This document shows positions 25,034 to 36,589 of a DNA stretch of 64,000 bases, piece after piece. Position numbers and translations under genes: made by a program. The DNA comes from Coenobita brevimanus (Eukaryota > Arthropoda > Malacostraca > Decapoda > Coenobitidae). The stretch's first letter is position 1. Every line of letters begins with the position of its first letter. The DNA is taken from contig CM064712.1 of assembly GCA_032717465.1 (NCBI GenBank), positions 20,272,717 to 20,336,716 of the forward strand, written 5' to 3'. Under the pieces are notes generated by a model. That model saw only the letters and a program-made list of their open reading frames with translations. It was not told where the DNA came from and did no database searches.

Positions 25034-27705
25034 CACAATGCAAGATCGTGCAAGCAGAGTGAAAACAGAATTCTGGGCAAATGTGAAAGCGTGCATGGAA
25101 AAGTTTGAGCAGAATGAGAGAATGGTTTACATTGGAGATATGAATGGAAAAGTAGGGAATGTGAAGGTGGATGGCGTAGTTGGTGAGTGGTACGTACTTG
25201 GAAAAATGGATGAGGATGGCAGTGCTGTAGTGGACATTTGTGAGGGGAGGGGATTGGTGATAGTCAATGCTCTCTTTGGCAGAAACTAATCTACAGGTAT
25301 ATGTGAGGAGTGAGGGAAAGGGTGGGTCGTGAACAGAAGGAAATGATTGATTATGTGTGTGTGGATAACAGAATGTGAATGTATGTAATGGATGCAAGAG
25401 CATACAGAGGTTCGGGGGAGTGGACTTTCTGACCCCCACTTGGTGGTAGTGAAAGTCAAGGTTCAAGTGCAGTGGAGGAATAGAACGAGGTAAGGACAGG
25501 AGGAAGCAGTCCATACAAAGAGAGTAGAAAGGTTGCAAGAGGATGAAAAAAAAAAAAAAGGCAGAATATTAGACAGAAGTGGGGTAAATGTGATTTGGAG
25601 CAGATGGCCGATGTGGATGGTGAGTGCAAGATATTTTCCGGAAAAGTCTGTGTAGCATGTGAGATGGTGTGTGTGGTGAAGAGAAAACGAAAGGAGATGC
25701 AAGGAAAAGCATGGTGGAATGAGGTGAGTGAAGCTGTGGCGTAAAAGAAGAAAGCATATTGAGAGTGGATGGGAAGCAAAAGCATGGAAGAAGTTGAGAG
25801 ATGGAAGAGGGAGTTATGTGTAGAAAGGAAGAAAGAGGTGAAAAGATTAGTAAGCGTGAGAGTAAGAAGAGACCTGATGAGGAATTTGGAAGGAATTTGA
25901 ACGTACGTTGGAGAGGGGGTAAAAAATGTTCTGGAAGGAGGTAATGAGAGTTATACAGGGAGATAAAAGATTTATTAGAGGAAGGAAAGATAGATAATCT
26001 TAGACTGATAGTTGAGAAGGGAGAAAAGGGAAGCAGATGGAGAGAACACTTTAAGGAACTGTTGAACAAAAAGAATGAAAGTAATGCGAGTATAAGTGGC
26101 AGAGACGTGGCTGGGAATTGGAGGGAGGTGAGAGGGGATGAGTAAAACAATAGGACGGAAGCAGTGGGAGCAATGAAGGAAGTCAGAATGGGGAAAGCCC
26201 CAGTAATTGATAGAGTCTGTTGTGAAAGGATGAAGAATGAGGGAGAGCTACTAGAAGAATGGATATGGAAGATGTGCAGATTGGCCTTGTAGGAATGTAG
26301 ATTCGCTGAGGATTGGAAGTTAGGTATAATAATCCACCTGTAAAAAGGTAAAAGTGAAAAAGAAGTGTGTGGTAATCATAGGGGCATTTGTGTTCTTAGT
26401 TCAATAGGCAACGTATGTTAGGATACTTTTTGACAGAGTTAGGGTAATAACAGAGAAATTAGTAAGAGGAGAAAATGGAGGTTTTAGGAAGGGAAGATGT
26501 TTTGTAGATCAGATATTCATCCTGAGACCTTTTCTGGAAAAGTTTCAAGAGAAGGGAAAAAGTTGTTTGAGGCCTTCATGGATATCGAGAAAGCATATGG
26601 CAGAATGGAAAGACAAGGAAGGTGGAAAATACTAAGAATATATGGAGTAAATGGGAAATTGTAGAATTCAATGAAGATTAAGTATGAGGGTGCTAAGGCT
26701 GTAGTGAGTATAGATGGTGAACTGAGTATAGTTTTCTGTCTGAATGTTTGACTGAAAGGTCAGGTTTCAATGGTTGTTCAATCTAAATATGGGTGCGGTT
26801 ATAAAAGAGATACAAGGCAGAGCAGTGGATGTTGAAGCGGCCCTAATGAGAAAGGGCAGCATTTGGAAACTTTCTGTATTGATGTTTGCAGATGATACTG
26901 TATTGTTAAGGGAAGACGAAAGGGAACTGCAAGACAAAGTGAATGAGTTTGAGGGAGTGTGTAAGAAAAGGAATCTAAAGGTGAATGTAAGAAAGAGTAA
27001 AGTCATTGTCTTCGAGAGAAAGGAAGTCATTGAATGTACAGTGAGGTTGGATAATGAGTAACTGCAAAGAGTGAATGAATTTAAGTACTTGGGTAGTGTG
27101 ATGAATAAGAATGGAAGTTTGGAGAATGAAGCGCTTGAAAGCTTACAACAAGGAAGAAAGATGGGTGGTTCTTTGAAAGCTTTGATAAGAAATAGGGAAG
27201 TGAGCATGGTAGTAAAAAGTTCCTGCATGACAGCATTGTGATACCAACTCTTACATAAGGAATTGAAGCTTGGACCTTTTCGGAAGGACACAAGTCAAGA
27301 GTGAGAGCGGTGGAGATGAGTTGTTTGAGAAGAACATGTGGAGTTACATTGTGAGACTGACTGACAAATGAGGAAGTGAAAGAGCGTTGTTGGTGTGGCT
27401 GTAGATGTTATAGAAAGCGTTAGAAGAAATACAAAGAGATGGTTTGGCCATGTGGAGAGGATGGAGAGCAAGAGACTAACGAGGAGAGTGTGTGTGAGTG
27501 AGGTAGGTAGAAGAACGAGAGGGGGAGCCCGAGGATGAGATGGAAAGATGGAGTGGAGAGGTATTTGAGAAAGGGTGGTGTGAGTTGAGGGGAGGGCAGT
27601 GAAATTGGTGGGGGCCAGGGCGACGTGCAGGCGATTTTGTTTGTGGCCATCCCTTCCGGGAATAAGGCATCTGGCAATAAATAGACAGATTGATAGATAA
27701 AAAAT
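24590..27705 (+). mobile_element. RTE-like LINE, long but heavily decayed copy
   Basis: Spans endonuclease, reverse transcriptase, C-terminal region and the conserved 3' end GGCATCTGGCAATAAATAGA with a short GATA-like tail. The 5' limit near 24590 is approximate. It lies on the opposite strand and close to the truncated copy at 23694-24390. Confidence 0.8.
24682..27690 (+). pseudogene. Endonuclease-reverse transcriptase of RTE-like LINE, decayed
   Basis: Endonuclease: VETATWKVRDAN (24685, equivalent to the ATWNVRTL start of such proteins), then VFVHRRWKENIREY, and YIGDMNGKVGNVKVDGVVGE near 25130 (GDFNAKVG-type motif). A GT repeat at 24999-25029 sits inside the endonuclease frame. Reverse transcriptase: MGKAPVIDRV near 26191, motif A FMDIEKAYGRMER near 26575, motif C FADD near 26885, then FKYLGSVMNKNGSLENEALE near 27080 and the terminal VEMSCLRRTCGVT and PRMRWKDGVERYLRKGGVS. 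Dozens of stops and frameshifts between 25290 and 26770; no function expected. Confidence 0.8.
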
Positions 27706-27830
27706 CCACTGTTACCGTTGACGATGACGATGGTAACGATGACTATAATGACGACGATGATGATGATGACTGTCAATTTTGTTGTTATTGTTGTTGTTGT
27801 TGTGGTGGTGGTGGTGGTCACCTTTGGTTC
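27706..27830. repeat. GAC/GAT and (TTG)n/(GGT)n trinucleotide tract
   Basis: Imperfect GACGAT triplets (about 27718-27770) followed by TTG and GGT triplets (about 27776-27819). Confidence 0.8.
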
Positions 27831-28758
27831 GTCTCAAATTTGAACTCGGTGGTAGGTTTAAGTAACATTTTTCCTGCAGTCCTCCATCCTCGTTTCGGGA
27901 AGCAGCTGAGGGAAGATTGTATAACCAGGCAGCTGATCCACCCTGAGCTACCACGTTATATTGGTGCCACCACATGAAGGTGTCCCTATCCAACACCACA
28001 CCCACTGTAGAAAATCAAGTATCCTTTCACTCCTGGTGCAGAACAGACGAAACGTTTTGAAATACCCTTCCAAATGTGCTACTTCGCTATCACTGTATTG
28101 TTCTAGTCTGCATAACTTATTAACCTATTCCATAACGATACCCTGCGTACTAAATCATTCTTGCTATGCCCAGAGAGGATTTAGAAGTTAATTATTATCT
28201 AAGCTCATCACCCTAACAATGACTTGTATTATACTCGTGGTACAGTCAGAGAAATGAGTATCTTCCCCAAAGCTGACGTATTAATGGCGGAAGAGCCGAA
28301 CCATCTGGGGCACGCCATTAGTAGGGACAGGATCCTCATTGTGTTTCGCCAGTTGTAAATTTTCTTCAGACGAAACAGGGAAGACAGTTGCCTCCTTGAC
28401 TGCAGCATCATTGCTAACGTTATACTACGATAAGTATCTCTTTAACTGAATAAACTCGAGTGGTATAGATGGAATAAAATAAAAAGGTATAGTAGCACAT
28501 ACAGGGGTAATCGGCGAAGTGACGGGAATTGGAGTAAGAAGAGAAGGAAACAGACTTTATAGACAGGAAAATCCATTGCCGAATAATGTTAAACATTAAT
28601 TACTGAATATGAATGGGCCAAAATTAATGGCAATTAAATTGAACCAGTTCACTGTGGGAAAAAAAAAAAAAAAACGGATGAAAGTAGGAAAGAAGGTATT
28701 GATCAAATGGGGGCGTGAATAGCAGGACATGACACATTTGCAAATTACTTGAATTCTG
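27831..28758. other. Intergenic; weak tRNA-like segment, otherwise nothing recognised
   Basis: On the minus strand near 27955-27945 there is TAGCTCAGGGTGG, which fits a tRNA A-box, and GAGTTCAAATTTGAG near 27850, which weakly resembles a B-box, but the spacing is too wide for a tRNA. It may be a decayed SINE. A poly(A) run lies at 28660-28674. Confidence 0.35.
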
Positions 28759-28772
28759 ATGTGTGTGTGTGT

Positions 28773-28840
<68 letters not shown>

Positions 28841-28911
28841 TTGCATGCATGAGCGCTACTGTAGCTCAAGCATTCTTCCTCATGTTTCGAAAAAGAAAGC
28901 TTTCAGTTCCA

Positions 28912-28968
<57 letters not shown>
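28759..28968. repeat. Two (GT)n microsatellites
   Basis: About 80 bp of GT at 28759-28839 and about 55 bp at 28914-28968, separated by 75 bp of ordinary sequence. Confidence 0.97.
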
Positions 28969-28969
<1 letters not shown>

Positions 28970-29499
28970 GCTGCAAATGCGAGATATGGGTCCGTAGATT
29001 TACTATCAGGACTTCAGGTTAATCTTAAAGACTCCATGTTACGCTAGAGGCTTTATTGGGAGCTTAGATGTTACACCTATGGAGTGTAGTTGATTTCTAA
29101 CTTCTCATACAGTCTTTCAGGGCACAGGTAGTGAGTTTCCTTTGTGTGTTGCCCAATGTCACCCCAACGCCGTTTACAGATAGAATTGTCTCTCCAGCAG
29201 AATCTGCAAGAGGTCTGCTGGTAACAGCCTGACACACAGATGGGTCAGCGCCAGATATCCAATTGCTTACTCTTAGTAGTACAAATATGAACTTGGAATT
29301 TGATTATCCTACAGTACTCGTGTCATAAGCTCCATTTTCTTGAGACTTTGACCATGAAGACAACTAAACAATCTCTCTAAAAATCCTTCAGTACGATTAT
29401 ATTTTCATTTTCTTGTTACAGTCAAGCAAACGTGTTCAGTTAGGCATTTCTCACAGCGACTTTATCCAGTACGTTCACCCTCCTAAACACCTTGGCTAA
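28969..29499. other. Intergenic, no gene recognised
   Basis: Anonymous DNA between a GT repeat and the second TIR-element copy. Confidence 0.5.
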
Positions 29500-29667
29500 T
29501 ATTCTCGTCGAGTAAGGAAGCTCCCTAACATATTTAAAGTGGTGAATTTTGTTTATTACACATTACTGTTCTCTTCTGTGTTATATAAATTATTTCAATA
29601 TCGCGCATACCCCTCAGAATAAATAACTAAGGAAGAGGTGTTTAGGAGCTTCCTTAAGCAGAGAATA
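29500..29667. mobile_element. MITE-like TIR element, copy 2
   Basis: Left end TATTCTCGTCGAGTAAGGAA and right end TTCCTTAAGCAGAGAATA are inverted relatives of each other and of copy 1 at 22921-23132; the inner CTGTGTTATATAAATT block is also shared with copy 1. Shorter (168 bp) through internal loss. No convincing target duplication. Confidence 0.75.
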
Positions 29668-29759
29668 CCAGCCATTATACACTGTTTTACATACTGCTTT
29701 GTGTATTGTGTATTGTAAGGGAAATGCAACTGAGCTTGGGAGCCAAGCATGTGCCTGTT

Positions 29760-29818
<59 letters not shown>
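29760..29818. repeat. (TC)n-(CA)n compound microsatellite
   Basis: About 33 bp of TC running into about 26 bp of CA. Confidence 0.95.
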
Positions 29819-29822
<4 letters not shown>

Positions 29823-29959
29823 GAAAATGAGTAAGAAAAAGCGGTGAGAGAGAAGGCGAGGAAGAAAATTAGCGCCAGGAAGCATAATTCAGACAACAGT
29901 TTCTCGTCCTATTCTGGAAAAATTATTTTTTTCATAATTATATACCTTCTCAAGTGTGA

Positions 29960-30765
29960 GAAGGAATGAAAAAAGTGTTTAAATGTCGTTCGCTTAGAAT
30001 GGATGTAAAGAGAAGGCTGTATGAGGGTGTTGTGGTACCGACTGCGTTATATGGGGCTGAAACATGGAATATGGGTGTAGCAGAGAGGAAAAGTTTGAAT
30101 GTAATGAAGATGAGGTGTCTGAGGAGTATGTGTGGAGTGACGCGTATGGATCGAGTGAGAAATGATGAAGTGCGAAGGAGAACTGGAGTTGTTCGGGAGA
30201 TAGCTGGTAGAGTTGAGCAGAGGGTGTTGCGATGGTTTGGGCATATGGAGAGAATGGATAATGAGCGATTGGTGAAAAAGATAACTAGATCTGATGTGAG
30301 AGGTGTAAGGCTGAGAGGAAGACCACGAATAGGATGGATGGACAGTGTGAAGAGAGCGCTGGATGCGAGAGGGATGTCTGTTGAGCAAGGAAGAGTGGCT
30401 GTGCGTGACAGATATAAATGGAGAGAAATTGTGAATGAATAAGTGATGACACAGCCCTGAGGGGATATTCTCCCGCATTTGGTCTGATCAGCTAGTCAGG
30501 TCAGGTGCGGGTAAGGGGATGGGTCTGTTATGATGTGGCAGGGGTAAACCAGTTCTGCTGTCGGGCCCTGCTGCGGATGTCACTGATTGCATTGCGCAGT
30601 TGACCCTTGTGCGGTGTGGTGCGGTGAAGATCTGTCCGTTCTCCCCTTTGGGGCTAAGATGCGAATGAATGTGTTTGAATGGATGAGTAAATGGGGAGTG
30701 TGTCGTCCTGTCTCGGCTACCTCCCTTTCCTTGGGGTAAGCAGCCTAGGTATATAGATAGATAGA
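29960..30765 (+). mobile_element. 5'-truncated LINE insertion with 13-bp target duplications
   Basis: TTCTCAAGTGTGA occurs at 29947-29959 and again at 30766-30778, exactly flanking an insertion that starts inside a LINE C-terminal reading frame and ends in a short ATAGATAGATAGA tail. This is the signature of target-primed reverse transcription with 5' truncation. The 3' UTR of about 320 bp follows the stop at 30442. Confidence 0.92.
29966..30442 (+). pseudogene. LINE reverse transcriptase C-terminal fragment
   Basis: 158 uninterrupted codons: KVFKCRSLRMDVKRRLYEGV, VVPTALYGAETW, MRCLRSMCGVTRMDRVRNDE, RWFGHMERMDNERL and GRPRIGWMDSVKRALDARGM. These are the post-palm motifs (YGAETW, RWFGH, GRP) of the RTE/Jockey-like endonuclease-reverse transcriptase proteins. 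The sequence differs from the family at 19931-20345, so it is a second family with a similar tail. The first Met is an accident of truncation; no catalytic domain is present. Confidence 0.85.
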
Positions 30766-30778
30766 TTCTCAAGTGTGA

Positions 30779-31479
30779 CTAATATTCCTCCTTCATAAAT
30801 TGTGTCATTGTATGTTGCTTGAGTACCACATATGTCCCTTGCTTCCATGTCTCTATCATTATTATCGTTCTTTTGATTACTGTATTACAGTAATCTTACT
30901 ACAGTATTTGTGCTTACAGTTATTGGTAGCAGTGATACTAGTACTGCTAATGCTGTTATTTCATAATTGACACAAAAAAATCACTTTCACCCACTTTGTA
31001 ACTAAAATGTCATGTGCTTAAACCTGAGATCGCAAAGAAGGATGTGACTCCAAGTTCTTCCTTATGATTTTTGAAGCACGTGATGAAGACGTATGTATCT
31101 GGCATTCTATATGGTTGCTGACTGCGTTCTGTAATATGGGATGCAGGCTGACCATACCTACTAACAACAGGTGTTCCATTAATGACCTTCAGTAATTAGG
31201 GGTTTGCATTCCACTTTGCAATTTATCGTATAATTATGATTACCAATAGTACCAATACACAAGTCCTGTATAAGACAGCCTATACAGTATGGATGGTGGG
31301 TGTTAGCGCGGAATTTGTGACATGTAGAGATGTAGGAGGACTACTGGGCCCCAAGGAGGACTACTGAGACTTGGGAATAGGCCCTGAAGCCTTTGCCCAG
31401 AGTCTGACACGTAAAAAAAAAACAATGAAAACAAGTATTTCTCATGCTGGTTGTTTATTACTGTCGCAAGAACATGCAG

Positions 31480-31482
<3 letters not shown>
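30779..31482. other. Intergenic, no gene recognised
   Basis: Anonymous AT-rich DNA. A short repeated AGGAGGACTACTG pair lies near 31336 and 31356. Confidence 0.5.

Positions 31483-31529
<47 letters not shown>
31483..31529. repeat. (TC)n microsatellite
   Basis: About 47 bp of TC dinucleotide; an imperfect (AAC)n tract follows at about 31670-31720. Confidence 0.95.
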
Positions 31530-31530
<1 letters not shown>

Positions 31531-31781
31531 ACATCAACCATTCATATCAGTACAGTTTACCTAGCAATGGTTTCAGTTCTGCTTCCTTTACACGTCTCAC
31601 TTTTGCTTTCAGCAGCGCTCCTGAGAGTGACTTTCTAGTTTCTCCGATATGGTATATTAGTAACAACCACAACGAAAACCACAACAACAACAGCCACAAC
31701 AGCAACAACAACAACAACAATAACCAGAGTCTCCCCATGGGGTAAATCACACCAGCCTCGAGCCGATACATATCTAGCGCG

Positions 31782-33057
31782 GCTCGGAAAATGACCTTGA
31801 CCTTGACTTACTTTCACCAATTTCGAACTCATAGGAGATTTTTATCTCTACTAAACACCTGTAAAATTTTGTGATGATATCTTGAGCGGTTGTGAAGTTA
31901 CTGTGGCAATAGACACTGTTATGGAACAGAGAAAGATAATGTACACTTTAAGTGAGAATACTAAAAATCACTACTGTCCCGTAAAGTTCCAGGTTCAAAA
32001 CAAAAGAGTTAGGTAAAATTACAAGTTAAAGTTTAATGCTCAAACTAACAACAAAACATTCAGGACTCATAAGGATAATGTAATGGCAAAAAACAGGTTA
32101 AATATATGGTTAACTGCAATAGCCTCTATTAACAAGAAATTAGCATGAGTAAATTTATCTAAGTCAGCCCTGATAAAATGAGAATACCAGATAATACTCA
32201 GTGAATGCAAGATATATTATTACAGATACGAAATATTATTAATAAGGGCTGACACCCAAAACACATGAATCCCAAAAACCTGACTAGGCCTAAGAATTAA
32301 CACCTTACACTACACAGTACAAGAAAAAATGTAAAAACACTCATACTCAAATTACACAGCTGCTAGATGGTTGAAGACTTCCTGAGCACTCACAATAATA
32401 ACAACTGTACAGGGAAGGACAGAGATGTGAACAAAATGAGGAGTAGATCTAAGTGGCAATTAATGCAGAGACTGAGCTCAATATATAGGGGCCAGCAGAA
32501 CTTGATACAACTTGTAAGAAGGACGCGCAAATGAAGCCATAGGGGACAAAGAGTTGACAATCCTGCTCCGAACAACAGAAAGAACGACTTACTCTACTAT
32601 AAGAGCAGAAGGGGGGAGTGAGGTAGAACACGCTCGTGATCAAACATGCAGCATACTGTACCTTAGAATTACACAAAGGATGATGAAATCATAGGCTATG
32701 TAACAACACACAGACCTTGAACGACTTTCACTAATTTTGAGCTTGTAGATTTTCATCCCTACTGCGAACCTGTTAAATTTTGTGATGATATCTTGAGCGG
32801 TTGCGAATTTATCGTGCTAACAGACACACAGACACACAAACAAGCTGAAAACAATAATCATAGGAGATTTTCATTCCTACTACACACCTTTAAAATTTTG
32901 TGATGATGTCTTGAGTGATTGCGAAGTTATCGCGGTAACAGACAGACAGACCTTGATCTACTTTCACCAATTTCGAACGCGTGATTGCTTTCTTTCCTTA
33001 CTACACACTTGTAAGATTTTGTGATGATATTTTGAGCGGTTGCGAAGTTATCATGCT
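31782..33057. repeat. Four tandem units of about 118 bp, split by a solo LTR
   Basis: The block TTTTGTGATGATATCTTGAG (with variants) starts at 31867, 32778, 32896 and 33017. Each unit also has a GACCTTGA box, ACTTTCACCAATTTCGAAC or a variant, and a GAAGTTATCG-type block. Spacing is 118 and 121 for the last three; the first gap is 911, of which 793 is the solo LTR plus one 4-bp target duplication, leaving 118. No coding capacity. Confidence 0.88.
31917..32705 (-). mobile_element. Solo LTR of the Gmr1-like Ty3/gypsy family
   Basis: The stretch is the reverse complement of the LTRs at 54208-54994 and 58796-59582: it begins TGTTATGGAACAGAG and ends CATAGGCTATGTAACA. ACAC flanks both sides (31913-31916 and 32706-32709), a 4-bp target duplication. 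No internal region is present, so it is the product of LTR-LTR recombination. It is more diverged from the two LTRs than they are from one another. Confidence 0.93.
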
Positions 33058-33058
<1 letters not shown>

Positions 33059-33134
<76 letters not shown>

Positions 33135-33201
33135 CAGAAAACAATGCCAACTTCGCTATTGCGGCTGTTAATAATAATAATAATAATAATAACAACAATA
33201 A
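33059..33201. repeat. (CA)n and (AAT/AAC)n microsatellites
   Basis: CA at 33059-33133, 34 bp of ordinary sequence, then AAT/AAC triplets at about 33168-33201. The CA repeat directly abuts the last 118-bp unit. Confidence 0.95.
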
Positions 33202-33251
33202 CTCTTTTACCTGGAGGAGTTTCCTTACCTGACTGTGCTGAATGGAAATGT

Positions 33252-33454
33252 GATTAGAAAGGTTACTGACACCTCTTCCTTACCGGTTTATTTCTGATTC
33301 TGCTCCTTTACTATAATCTGTGTTATTGATGCAATCTATGTCCACATAAAAAGATATATGAAGCCAATAAGAGGATATTAATGGGTAGTTTGGAAAATAA
33401 AACGCTAAAAAAAGGTGCTAGGCAGCTAGGGAGCCTCCTTACCCGACGAGAATA
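33252..33454. mobile_element. MITE-like TIR element, copy 3 (left end decayed)
   Basis: The right end GGGAGCCTCCTTACCCGACG and AGAATA is intact; the left end is recognisable only from GATTAGAAAGGTTACTGACA inward, matching copy 4's GTTAAGAAAGCTCCCTGACA. Inner blocks (ATAATCTGTGTTATTG, AGGATATTAATGGG) align with the other copies. Confidence 0.65.
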
Positions 33455-34304
33455 TGAGCGTTGGCGGTGAGTATTCCAGTAAAAATTCCGACAGTGCAGT
33501 GATCACAAGCACAAATGAAAGGCTATTTAAATAGAATGTTATTTTCCACCAGGCGGCATTAACCAAAACCTTCAGTGTAATCTATTCCCTCTCAAGACAC
33601 TTAATGAACTGGCAAAGATCTTTCTACTGCTGTTATTCTGAAGGAAAGTTTAACTTTACTCCCCAATAAATATGCAGGAAACACCACCATTAGGCAAGAG
33701 TTACGCTGGTGTACGGAAATGAGCAGCGGGAGGAGAGTGTGTGTTGGGGGCAATGAGGTGGTAGGGATTCAAATGCATATGAAGACAAGAGGGAGGGAGG
33801 GAGGGAAGAGTGATTAGTGGAGGTCTTTTCTAAGTTCTTTACAACGAATGTTAAATTTAATCTAATCATCTGGCAGTAGCAATAATAAAATGAAAAAGTA
33901 GCAACGATAAAAAAGATATGCATTAGAGAAGAAAATACTGATAGGATCTGCAACTGCTTTAAAATGCTTTGAGATCTTAAATGTAATAAGAAATAACCAC
34001 TTCACGGCAAGAAATTTATCCTAACAAGAATAAAATCTTAAGCGGCAACATCAGTGAAGTGAAAGTGGCGCCAGCATCCTAAAGCTGTTTCTTCTTCCTT
34101 GTGAAAACTAGCTTATTTGAGAGAAAAAAAAATCACAATCCTTCTTGTTTACCATCACCCCCTTGACCCGGTTGCCTTAAGGAAGTCACGTAATGTACAT
34201 GCCTTACTGTGTAGCTAGTTGTATGTTGTAGTTGTAGGAATGTACTGTATAACCATGAGGAAATCTGTTGTGGCTAGGTCAGAGTTCTTGCAAGCTCACC
34301 ATTC
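33455..34304. other. Intergenic, no gene recognised
   Basis: Anonymous DNA with a short GGGA/GAGG tract near 33790. Nothing else recognised. Confidence 0.5.
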
Positions 34305-34307
34305 TCT

Positions 34308-34350
<43 letters not shown>

Positions 34351-34728
34351 CTATGTGATGTGGTACTACTGTCATATGACATGCTGTTAGTGTCATATGA
34401 TGTGGTGTCAGTCTTATCATGTAGTGTCAGTCTTGTGACCTGATGTCAGTGTCAGGAAATAGCGATAGTGTCATATGGTGTGGTATCAGTGTCAGAGGCA
34501 GGTCTTTACGTTAACAATTTTCACCGTACATGTATTGTGTGTGTAATTTCCTGAACTTCCAATAACCTCCTTTTTAACAACATAATGACACCTTCTCAGG
34601 GCTAATATATCCCCTTCACTACGAGACGCCTTTCCACTGGTGAACAGGATTGCCTGAGTGTAGCAAGGATAGAGTTAATATACCCTTTCATCAGTGCACA
34701 TAATGGGGATGATTAGACAAAATTCAGC

Positions 34729-34795
<67 letters not shown>

Positions 34796-34990
34796 TGTGT
34801 GTGTGGAAATAGATGGGAGTGTGTGTTTTGGATGGGTAAGGAGTGTGTGTGGAGTGGGGGAGCTGGAAGCATGAATAGAATACAGCTAGTGTGTGTGGAA
34901 GGATAGGGAAAGCGTGTTGAGTCAGGGAGGGTGGGTATAAAGGAAGAGCGTATATAAAAGGAAGAAGATAGCGAGGGTGAGTACAGTGGA

Positions 34991-35039
<49 letters not shown>
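34305..35039. repeat. Region with (TC)n and two (GT)n microsatellites
   Basis: TC at about 34305-34348; GT at 34731-34804 and 34995-35039. Between them 34360-34500 has imperfect TGTCATATGATGTGGT words, and 34805-34990 is G- and GTGT-rich. The cysteine/valine and histidine/threonine open frames across this part are repeat artefacts. Confidence 0.85.
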
Positions 35040-35042
<3 letters not shown>

Positions 35043-36589
35043 GAGGAAGAGAAGGATGTACGAGTGGAAGATGGGAGCGTGTAGGCGTACTAGAGGAGGG
35101 CGTAGATGAAGCAACAGTGTGTTGAAAAGGCTGAAAAAATGAGTGGAATTGCAGAGGGAGTGTGTGGAAGAGCACTGACAGTATATGAAGGAGCAAAGAC
35201 GGTGGGTGAAGAGGCAGGGGAAATGTGTGTGGAGGAAGACTGTGGAAATGGCTAACAGTAGAGAGCAACAAGACGTTCTCAGCCTATTTGTGTGTATATA
35301 CTTAGCCCGTCTGCTCCTAATGGGTCTTTTGTTAGTATTCTGCCTATGCGAAAAGTGAGGGCTGCTGGATTATATTTTTATTTATTTTTTTTTTAAATCT
35401 GTGATTCTGAGTTAAGGGCACAAACCGTTCGTAATATACCATTTGCAGAAACTGCTGAAAGCAAATACATGAAGAGGGTTATATAAAGATTACTCACTGA
35501 CTATTTCAGGTGGCCGCATTTTAATGAAGAATACTTATATTTGACAACATGTGCATGTCTGAGGAACATGTTTCATTAATTCATATCGACAGATAAAAAT
35601 TGTATAAATATAATCTACTTCATTACCTTTGATATGAAAAATAACTGCTGGATATACAAACTTTGTATGTACTGGTATATATTTTACACAAGTATTTATA
35701 TATAATATATTGGGATAAGCAATATATTATACTTCTTTTATAGCTCAGGTTTTGTTTTTATCTTGCCACTTTTGTTTTTAACTTTATTAAAAGAAATGGC
35801 ATCCATCTTACGTGTAACAAATGACGATCTTGTGTGGATGATTTTTCTGTCAGGTGGATCCAAAAACCGTGAATGCATGAATGCTTAATGATTAGATACA
35901 TGAACTAATTCACCGGGTAAGCTGTTCATAGCTTTCTTACTTTTATGCTTTTCTATTACTTTTATGCTTTCCTATTGCTATTTCATATTCTTACTCTTGT
36001 CTAGTTACAAGCGGCGGCAAAGGCGACGACGACGACGACAACGACGACGACGATGATGACATTGATGATGGCTTTAGAATAAAATTTTACTCCACTCCCT
36101 TGTTTATTTTAATAAACAGGTACTTCCTTCTTTAGTCACATTTTTTTTCCACTCGGACATTATCTCCTACTCGTAATTCATCGTACCATTAAGCGCGACC
36201 AAAATACAAATTAGTCTTTAAAAATATCATATATAAAACTCAATTTCTATTTCATATTAAGACCACTATTCTAGAAGTGATAGGCAAACGTACGGCAGAA
36301 ACAATCAGGTTACCTTTGAGGTTTATTTTCTGCAAATTAGCGAGGTAACATAAGCAGTGAAATCAGTACCATTAGATGTACTGAAGCAGTTTAAAAATAA
36401 CTTCCAGTTGTCATGTAGTGGAAAGAGAAACACCTGACATTAGGGACGCTCACCTCCTGCCGCTTTGTACGTAATAAGGAACTTAAATATTCCATGACAA
36501 AACCTCTTCAGTTCAACCATATTTATGTATCAGTTCTCCTAAATAAATAAACTACAAGGACATAAAGTGCAGCAATAATGAATACTGCA
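35040..36589. other. Intergenic, no gene recognised
   Basis: AT-rich anonymous DNA. An imperfect (GAC)n/(GAT)n tract lies at 36023-36071. A perfect hairpin AAAGTGCAG / CTGCACTTT sits at 36564-36593 at the tail of the SINE described next. Confidence 0.5.

Noticed and set aside
25569..26150. 193-codon serine/leucine/phenylalanine-rich minus frame
   Set aside because: Antisense to the decayed RTE-like LINE, whose purine-rich sense strand makes the complement free of stops.
27840..27960. Second tRNA-derived SINE on the minus strand
   Set aside because: A-box-like and B-box-like words are too far apart and no second copy was found in the window.
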